Of a stretch of 34,394 nucleotides of DNA, positions 31,201-34,394 are shown one piece after another. The translations under genes were made by a program, and so were the position numbers. Numbering within the stretch: the first letter of the stretch is position 1; each line of letters opens with the position of its first letter. Source of the stretch: Herbiconiux ginsengi. GTDB lineage: Bacteria; Actinomycetota; Actinomycetes; Actinomycetales; Microbacteriaceae. The stretch is from contig NZ_FNPZ01000001.1 of NCBI RefSeq assembly GCF_900107435.1, positions 1-34,394 of the forward strand, in the 5' to 3' direction. The notes beneath the pieces were generated by a model, which ran no database searches, had not been told where the DNA came from, and saw only the letters and a program-made list of their open reading frames with translations.

Positions 31201-32098
31201 GCGAGGGCTCCACGGGGTGGTAGCCGTCTTGCACGGCGCGACGAGAGGTGAGGTTTCCGGCGAGCGCGTCGAGAACCGGATGCGAGATGTCGCCGCTGTC
31301 GGCGAGCATCCCGCCCGCCACGTCGGCGAAGGTGGAGACGACCAGGCGCGGTTGCACCTGGAACCAAGGCAGGTGCGAGGTGAGGCTGCGCAGGCGGTCG
31401 ATGACCGGCTGCGGCTTGAAGACGCCGTTCGAGGCGGCGAGGGCGACGAGGGCTTCGCGGTCGACCGTGATCTGGAACTGGTCTTGCAGCACGCGCACGA
31501 GCTCGGGGTTCACGAACGGCACGCCGCGGAGCTTCAGCTCGAAGTCACGGCCGTAGCGACGCACCGAGATGGGGCGCAGGAGCACGGGGGCACGGAACTG
31601 CTTCTCGGTTCCGGTCTTGTCGATTCCGGTCTTGTCGGGGGCGTCGTCGGCGGCGCTGGTCGTGCCGCGCCACTCGGCCAGGCCGATCGCGAGGTGCACG
31701 GAGTCGATGCCGCGCACGCTGCGGAGCTCGACGCCCTTGTCGGTGATGGCGCCGGCGGCGATGCGGGCGTTGCGGAGGGCGAGCTCGTCGCGGATGAGGC
31801 TCGACAGCAACGTGGCGCTGCCCGTGATGAACTGCGCGAGACCGCCCGGATGCGTGGTGCTGAGTTCGATGCGGCTCCGGGCGGAGTCGTCGAACGCGAT
31901 GAGCGGGGACTCGCCGCCGAGCGCTGCGATCTCTTCTCGCCAGCGGTCGCGGGTCGGTTCGACGAGGCTCTCCGTCGAGAACACCTGGCCTATCGGGCTG
32001 TTGGACGAGGACCGGCCATTGCGACCCCAGGCCGACTCGACGGAGTCGGCTGCAGACGACACATCGTCTGAGTCTCGTTTCTTATCGGCACGCCACAC
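28283..32098 (-). CDS. SF1 helicase-like protein with MTES_1575-like nuclease-fold C-terminus; Walker A Lys and Walker B Glu absent
   Basis: A 1271-residue protein. Residues of about 310-400 hold the P-loop region and about 860-1180 the remaining SF1 motifs (VVAFGDP, LSLTRSYR, VIFSVGYGKTAHGRVL, VGMTRARR), interrupted by a long helical insertion. The C-terminal 100 residues (from DLARRLGARGLDVAFEHRG, with AIETDAVVHS and RLGWHYLRVHS) resemble the MTES_1575/Vsr-like restriction-endonuclease fold. The P-loop reads PGTGGTQT where PGTGKSQT is expected, so the ATP-binding lysine is Gly342. Walker B reads ILVDAG, with Ala866 for the catalytic Glu. Unless compensated, it should not hydrolyse ATP. The GTG at 32098 is chosen because TACTGT lies six bases upstream; an in-frame TTG at 32137 is the alternative. 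Role unknown; nucleic-acid binding in defence or repair is a guess. Confidence 0.82.
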   Translation of the reverse strand: MWRADKKRDSDDVSSAADSVESAWGRNGRSSSNSPIGQVFSTESLVEPTRDRWREEIAALGGESPLIAFDDSARSRIELSTTHPGGLAQFITGSATLLSSLIRDELALRNARIAAGAITDKGVELRSVRGIDSVHLAIGLAEWRGTTSAADDAPDKTGIDKTGTEKQFRAPVLLRPISVRRYGRDFELKLRGVPFVNPELVRVLQDQFQITVDREALVALAASNGVFKPQPVIDRLRSLTSHLPWFQVQPRLVVSTFADVAGGMLADSGDISHPVLDALAGNLTSRRAVQDGYHPVEPSPQDHRAPSTDTLLLDADSEQEHVIAQISGGNSIVVKTLPGTGGTQTIVNAIGALVAQNKRVLVVSPRRLSLGGINRRLSDVGLPGVAVSLRTLHRDLIQSIGRNEKAQQPRVADVDEALVRLRSVLLDYRSSMSRVDPLLKVSVLDALRELARLALLPNPPATTARLDRAALESLATGRGKAAKTLSRAAELGQFRYGPDDSPWYGAQFSSSDDAHRAHQLAKRLNTTDLPRLLTGAYELIGQTRMRPFTSLNELGTYLRLLADLRETLDKFLPVVFDRSLTDLIAATSPRRDAPQLSSTSRRRLKALAKEYVRPGVHVGDINDALRRIQQQRTLWYRFAAAGIPPEIPVGINDVQIAFQRVTEDLAQLDLPLGSVGTARQLAALPIDQLIGMVEGLAADSEVLANLQERTSLLDSLREHSLDPLMVDLSNRHVPEAAVADELELAWWQSVLEMMLADDRALLGANTGVLDRLEGDFRLVDEAHASMNGQLLSWQLAETWSVGLVDHPDEAAALKTLLRSDRVDSFRLHEAAPHLGKVLAPVWLASPYEVSQITDAITFDTVILVDAGATTLAENVGAIRRGRQVVAFGDPVTQTPSHFEIAIRPFEEQRVRSVVDAAAVEELHSESALARLADLVPTLSLTRSYRAGGEDLAELVNHRFYGGKIDSLPWAGTFLGHGSLALHYVEGRGGMPDSETGAVESVDAEVDQVVSLVLDHAINYPRESLMVITASPKHAVRVQQAVLAAFAKRSDLADFILKERAEPFMVATLEQSVAQSRDRVIFSVGYGKTAHGRVLTNFGGLARPGGERLLAVGMTRARRSMDIVSCFNPSDIDEERMNYGVVALRQILQEAENGPTPDTFSSPGDALLIDLARRLGARGLDVAFEHRGKLTLVASHDGRAIAIETDAVVHSTSLRESLRLRPDMLRRLGWHYLRVHSFELFANPEAVAARIANVIGVRELSLVETSPIHVHI

Positions 32099-32104
32099 AA
32101 CGCC

Positions 32105-32110
32105 ACAGTA
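32105..32110 (-). promoter_or_regulatory. Putative -10 (TACTGT), leaderless GTG start of helicase-like gene
   Basis: TACTGT, six bases (GGCGTT), then GTG at 32098. A TTGACG lies 21 bases further upstream, too far for a standard -35. The element decides the GTG over the TTG start. Confidence 0.45.
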
Positions 32111-32174
32111 CGTGCGCGGGCCGGGAATGGCCGTCAATCGGCGCGAGTTTCGGAAACTTGGGCGGATTTCCGCC

Positions 32175-32660
32175 TCAATCGATGCTGGAAACCACAGCGC
32201 TCGGGGTTCCGCCGGTCACCCGGACCAGTTCGTCGAAGGTCGTGGGATACACGGTGTGCGCGACGCCGGCGGCGGCCCAGACCTGGGGATGCGCGTCGAG
32301 CGCCACATCGACGACGGTGCGGATGGGTGCGGGGTGACCCACCGGTGCCACACCGCCGATCGCCTGACCCGTCGCCTCTTTCACCTGGGCGGCACTCGCC
32401 CGGGTGATGGTGCCGCCGAGCTGTTCGCCGAGCCACTCCGTGTCCACCCGGTGGGCCCCGCTCGTGAGCACGAGCAGCGGTTCCCCGTCGAGCAGGAACA
32501 CGAGCGAGTTGGCGATGGCCCCCGCCTCCACGCCCAGCGCGGCGGCCGCAAGGACGGCGGTGCTCGCCGCGTCATCCAGCCACACGATCTCGCCGCGCAC
32601 CCCGCCCGCGTCCAGCGCGGCGCGCACCCGCGCGACTGCAGGGTGATCACGAGCGGGCAT
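32175..32660 (-). CDS. YbaK/EbsC-family aminoacyl-tRNA deacylase-like protein
   Basis: A 161-residue single-domain protein of the YbaK/ProX editing family, which removes mischarged amino acids from tRNA (for example Cys or Ala from tRNA-Pro). Conserved parts are GAIANSLVFLLDGEPLLVLTSGAHRVD, KEATGQAIGGVAPVGH and VWAAAGVAHTVY. The position normally held by the catalytic lysine (KSLVF-type) is Asn (ANSLVF), so either this subgroup uses another residue or activity differs. The ATG at 32660 is supported by TAGCGT six bases upstream. It is co-directional with the helicase-like gene downstream but has its own promoter. Confidence 0.85.
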   Translation of the reverse strand: MPARDHPAVARVRAALDAGGVRGEIVWLDDAASTAVLAAAALGVEAGAIANSLVFLLDGEPLLVLTSGAHRVDTEWLGEQLGGTITRASAAQVKEATGQAIGGVAPVGHPAPIRTVVDVALDAHPQVWAAAGVAHTVYPTTFDELVRVTGGTPSAVVSSID

Positions 32661-32666
32661 GTCTCC

Positions 32667-32672
32667 ACGCTA
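32667..32672 (-). promoter_or_regulatory. Putative -10 (TAGCGT), leaderless start of YbaK-like gene
   Basis: TAGCGT, six bases (GGAGAC), then the ATG at 32660. The GGAGA is too close to the ATG to act as a normal ribosome-binding site. Confidence 0.45.
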
Positions 32673-32688
32673 TCGCGCTCCTCCGCCC

Positions 32689-32748
32689 CCGAATCGCCAA
32701 AACACGCCGCAACCCCTTGGCGGGTAACGGCGTGTCTTGGCGACTCGG
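32689..32748. repeat. Large inverted repeat IR3 downstream of the beta-propeller gene
   Basis: Two 21-base arms (32689-32709 and 32728-32748) with 19 Watson-Crick pairs; the two others are G.U in the leftward RNA. The centre is 18 bases. It begins nine bases after the stop of the propeller gene on that strand. The arm core GAATCGCCAAAACACGCC matches IR2 as GARTCGCCAAAA-NN-CGCC. Confidence 0.75.
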
Positions 32749-32757
32749 TGTGACGGG

Positions 32758-34394
32758 TTACTGCGCGCGCTGCAGGGCGATCAGGCCTGCCGGGAAGCGG
32801 TCGCGGGCCGAGACGTACACGACGCCCTTCGCCGAGTCGACCGACACCCCGTAGACCTTGTTGCCGAAGGCGGTGCCCGGATAGTTCGCGATCTCGGTCA
32901 GGTCGGCGGCGTTCAGCACGCGCACCCCGCTGGCCTCGAAGTCAGAACTGGCGTGCCCAATGTAGAGCCGACCCACCTCGGGATCGACGGCCACCGAGCG
33001 ATAGTCGGGCGCCGCGACGGCCAGCGACTGCAGCAGCTCGAAGGTCGTGGCGTCGTAGACCCGCACACCGTCGTCGCCCGCACCGTTGTTCGTGGTGTAC
33101 AGCCTGTTCGCCTTCGGATCGAACGCGATGCCGTGCGTCTGCCACGTGCTCGCGGAAGCCGTTTCGACCACCTGGATGTTCGCGCCGGTCTGCGCATCCA
33201 TCACCTGGAATCCGGTCTGCCGGGTGGCCCCGAAGACGCGACCGGTGCCGAGGTCGACGTCGATGCCGCGCACGTTCGCCGTGAAGGCGAACGGGCCGCG
33301 CACCAGCGTGTCGCCCGTCAGATCCAGCACGGCCCAGGAGGCGCCGTAGGCGACGTACAACTCCTTCTTCGCCGCGTCGATCGCGACGTCGCGCACGCCC
33401 TCGCCCTCACCACCCGGGATCATGTGGGTGGCGACGACCGCATCCGTCACCGGGTCGATCTCGAGCACCCGCGCCGGGCGCTGCTCGTCACCGACGAAGA
33501 GGTGTCCGGTCGAGGGGTCGACCACCGAACCGACCGGCTTGGTGGCCAGCTCGGCGTCCTGCTCGAGGCCCGGGATCGCGGTGAGCGGGGTGGGCGTGTA
33601 CTCGAGACCGGCGGGAGGCTCGGGGTCGGTGGGATCGGTCGGGTCCGTCGGGTCCGTCGGGTCCGTCGGGTCGGTCGGATCGACCGGCCCTGAGACGCCC
33701 GCACGCTGGCTCACCGTCACAGCCACGGCCTCGAGCTCCGACCCGGGCGGGTTCAGGCGGAAGTCGCGGTTCGACACGAACACCCGCTGCCGCTCCTCAT
33801 CGACCGAGATGCCGTAGCCGTCTTTGCCGTACTTCGGATCGGCGAGATCCGCGAGCAGAGCACCGGTCTTCAGGTCGTGCACCGAGAATCCGCCCGAGCC
33901 CGCCGAGGTGCCGGTGTAGCCCACGTAGACGAGGCCATGGGTGGAGTCCACGTCGAGCTGACGCGCATTCACCCGCGACGCGGTCTCCCAGACCTGGCCG
34001 AAGTTCGCGTTCGCGTCGAAGGCAGCGACCTGGATGGCATCCGGAACCTCCTCGAAGTAGGCCGCCGTGACGAGTCCACCGACCGGGTCGGCCGCCACGT
34101 AGTAGGCGCCCGCCGTTCCGCCGATGACGCCGAGCGACGCGCCCGTCGAGGCATCGAGCACCTCCACACCCCGCGACGGCACCGCACCGTAGACGAGGCC
34201 CTTCACGGGGTCGACGTCGATCGAGCGGTTCGACTCGATGAACGGGAACGGGCCGCGCACGACCTGACCGAAGTCGGCGTCCGCGATCGACACCACGACC
34301 CAGTTGCGGTTCTGCTGACCCACGTAGAGCAACTGCTTCTCGTCGTCGATCCCGAGGTCGCGGATGTTCTCCGGCAACGTGATCGTGCGGGTGA
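32758..34394 (-). CDS. Duplicated beta-propeller (YVTN/YncE-like) protein, C-terminal part (runs off right edge)
   Basis: At least 545 codons are visible and the frame is open to the window edge, so the N-terminus and any signal peptide lie outside. It consists of short beta-propeller blade repeats of the type IDVDP..G.VYG...VEVLDA.TGA. Two homologous halves are joined by a DPT repeat linker: VRGPFPF/VRGPFAF, LDASTGAS/MDAQTGAN and YGISVDEERQRVFVSNRD / YGVSVDSAKGVVYVSARD match between halves. Such proteins are usually secreted or surface-exposed, but the visible C-terminus (GLIALQRAQ) has no LPxTG motif or anchor. Function is not assignable; a binding scaffold is likely. IR3 follows the stop. 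Confidence 0.8.
   Translation of the reverse strand, partial: TRTITLPENIRDLGIDDEKQLLYVGQQNRNWVVVSIADADFGQVVRGPFPFIESNRSIDVDPVKGLVYGAVPSRGVEVLDASTGASLGVIGGTAGAYYVAADPVGGLVTAAYFEEVPDAIQVAAFDANANFGQVWETASRVNARQLDVDSTHGLVYVGYTGTSAGSGGFSVHDLKTGALLADLADPKYGKDGYGISVDEERQRVFVSNRDFRLNPPGSELEAVAVTVSQRAGVSGPVDPTDPTDPTDPTDPTDPTDPEPPAGLEYTPTPLTAIPGLEQDAELATKPVGSVVDPSTGHLFVGDEQRPARVLEIDPVTDAVVATHMIPGGEGEGVRDVAIDAAKKELYVAYGASWAVLDLTGDTLVRGPFAFTANVRGIDVDLGTGRVFGATRQTGFQVMDAQTGANIQVVETASASTWQTHGIAFDPKANRLYTTNNGAGDDGVRVYDATTFELLQSLAVAAPDYRSVAVDPEVGRLYIGHASSDFEASGVRVLNAADLTEIANYPGTAFGNKVYGVSVDSAKGVVYVSARDRFPAGLIALQRAQ
33622..33687 (-). repeat. Nine-base tandem repeat coding for (Asp-Pro-Thr)n linker
   Basis: About six copies of a GGGTCCGTC-type unit (on the plus strand) encode six consecutive DPT triplets in the linker between the two propeller halves. 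Copies differ only at third positions. Such arrays expand and contract by slippage, so the number may vary between strains. Confidence 0.85.

Noticed and set aside
28394-32071. A 1225-codon open frame on the plus strand opposite the helicase-like gene, and similar very long frames opposite other genes (32-2257, 1986-4031, 17297-19816)
   Set aside because: They are antisense to well-supported genes, are rich in Arg, Gly, His and Pro, show no domain, and are expected where third codon positions are nearly all G or C.
32132-32137. TTG start at 32137 of the helicase-like gene and TTGACG as its -35 element
   Set aside because: Spacing of 21 bases to TACTGT is too long for a -35, and TACTGT-N6-GTG gives a better start at 32098; the TTG start cannot be fully excluded.
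33622-33687. A short CRISPR-like or intergenic tandem repeat
   Set aside because: The nine-base unit is in frame and encodes a DPT linker within the propeller protein; there are no spacers.

Overview
The window is high-GC DNA (roughly 70 % by eye) from an actinobacterium, most likely a member of the Microbacteriaceae. Reasons: a DUF222/HNH-type gene, a helicase with an MTES_1575-like C-terminus, an NnaR-type HemD/winged-helix regulator, an actinobacterial small protein ending in PPHW, many apparently leaderless promoters, and frequent GGATGC/GCATCC hexamers. Genes are densely packed and no stretch over 300 bases lacks a gene. There is no integrase, transposase, phage gene, CRISPR array or rRNA. 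One tRNA-Ala(CGC) is present.

Left third (0.5-11.9 kb): a complete nitrate assimilation island arranged as two divergent operons. Leftward: a NirD-CbiX fusion, a NarK-type transporter, the NasA-type molybdenum nitrate reductase, and a flavoprotein with a BFD iron-sulfur domain that probably feeds it electrons; two of the three junctions overlap. Rightward: nirB (siroheme nitrite reductase), cobA (siroheme synthesis) and nnaR. Both operons start from a 223-bp gap holding candidate GlnR boxes facing each way. Nitrate is imported and reduced to nitrite and ammonium, and the same transcripts supply siroheme enzymes.

Middle (11.9-18.3 kb): a lipoprotein of the serine beta-lactamase/PBP fold that has lost its catalytic residues, a GH13 glycosidase, tRNA-Ala with a terminator, an acyltransferase-3 membrane protein, a headless 3' gene fragment, a YghA-type short-chain dehydrogenase, and a membrane protein resembling the GlpR-type partner of the galU/rimJ locus.

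Centre-right (18.3-24.9 kb): an AcoR/MimR-type activator divergent from a five-gene unit: amidohydrolase, MIP18/DUF59 protein, zinc alcohol dehydrogenase, glycerol dehydrogenase and glycerol facilitator. The first three and the regulator are the accessory genes normally found with propane-type binuclear iron monooxygenases, but no monooxygenase or GroEL is here. This orphan cassette lies between rimJ/galU and the GlpR-like gene and is the best candidate for something undescribed.

Right (24.9-34.4 kb): conserved actinobacterial genes rimJ-like, galU, 5-formyl-THF cyclo-ligase, fmdB-like and mscL; a PPHW small protein; a 1271-residue SF1 helicase-like protein lacking the Walker A lysine and Walker B glutamate; a YbaK-like deacylase; and the end of a duplicated beta-propeller protein that runs off the window. 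Three large inverted repeats sit just downstream of stop codons; two of them share a core sequence.
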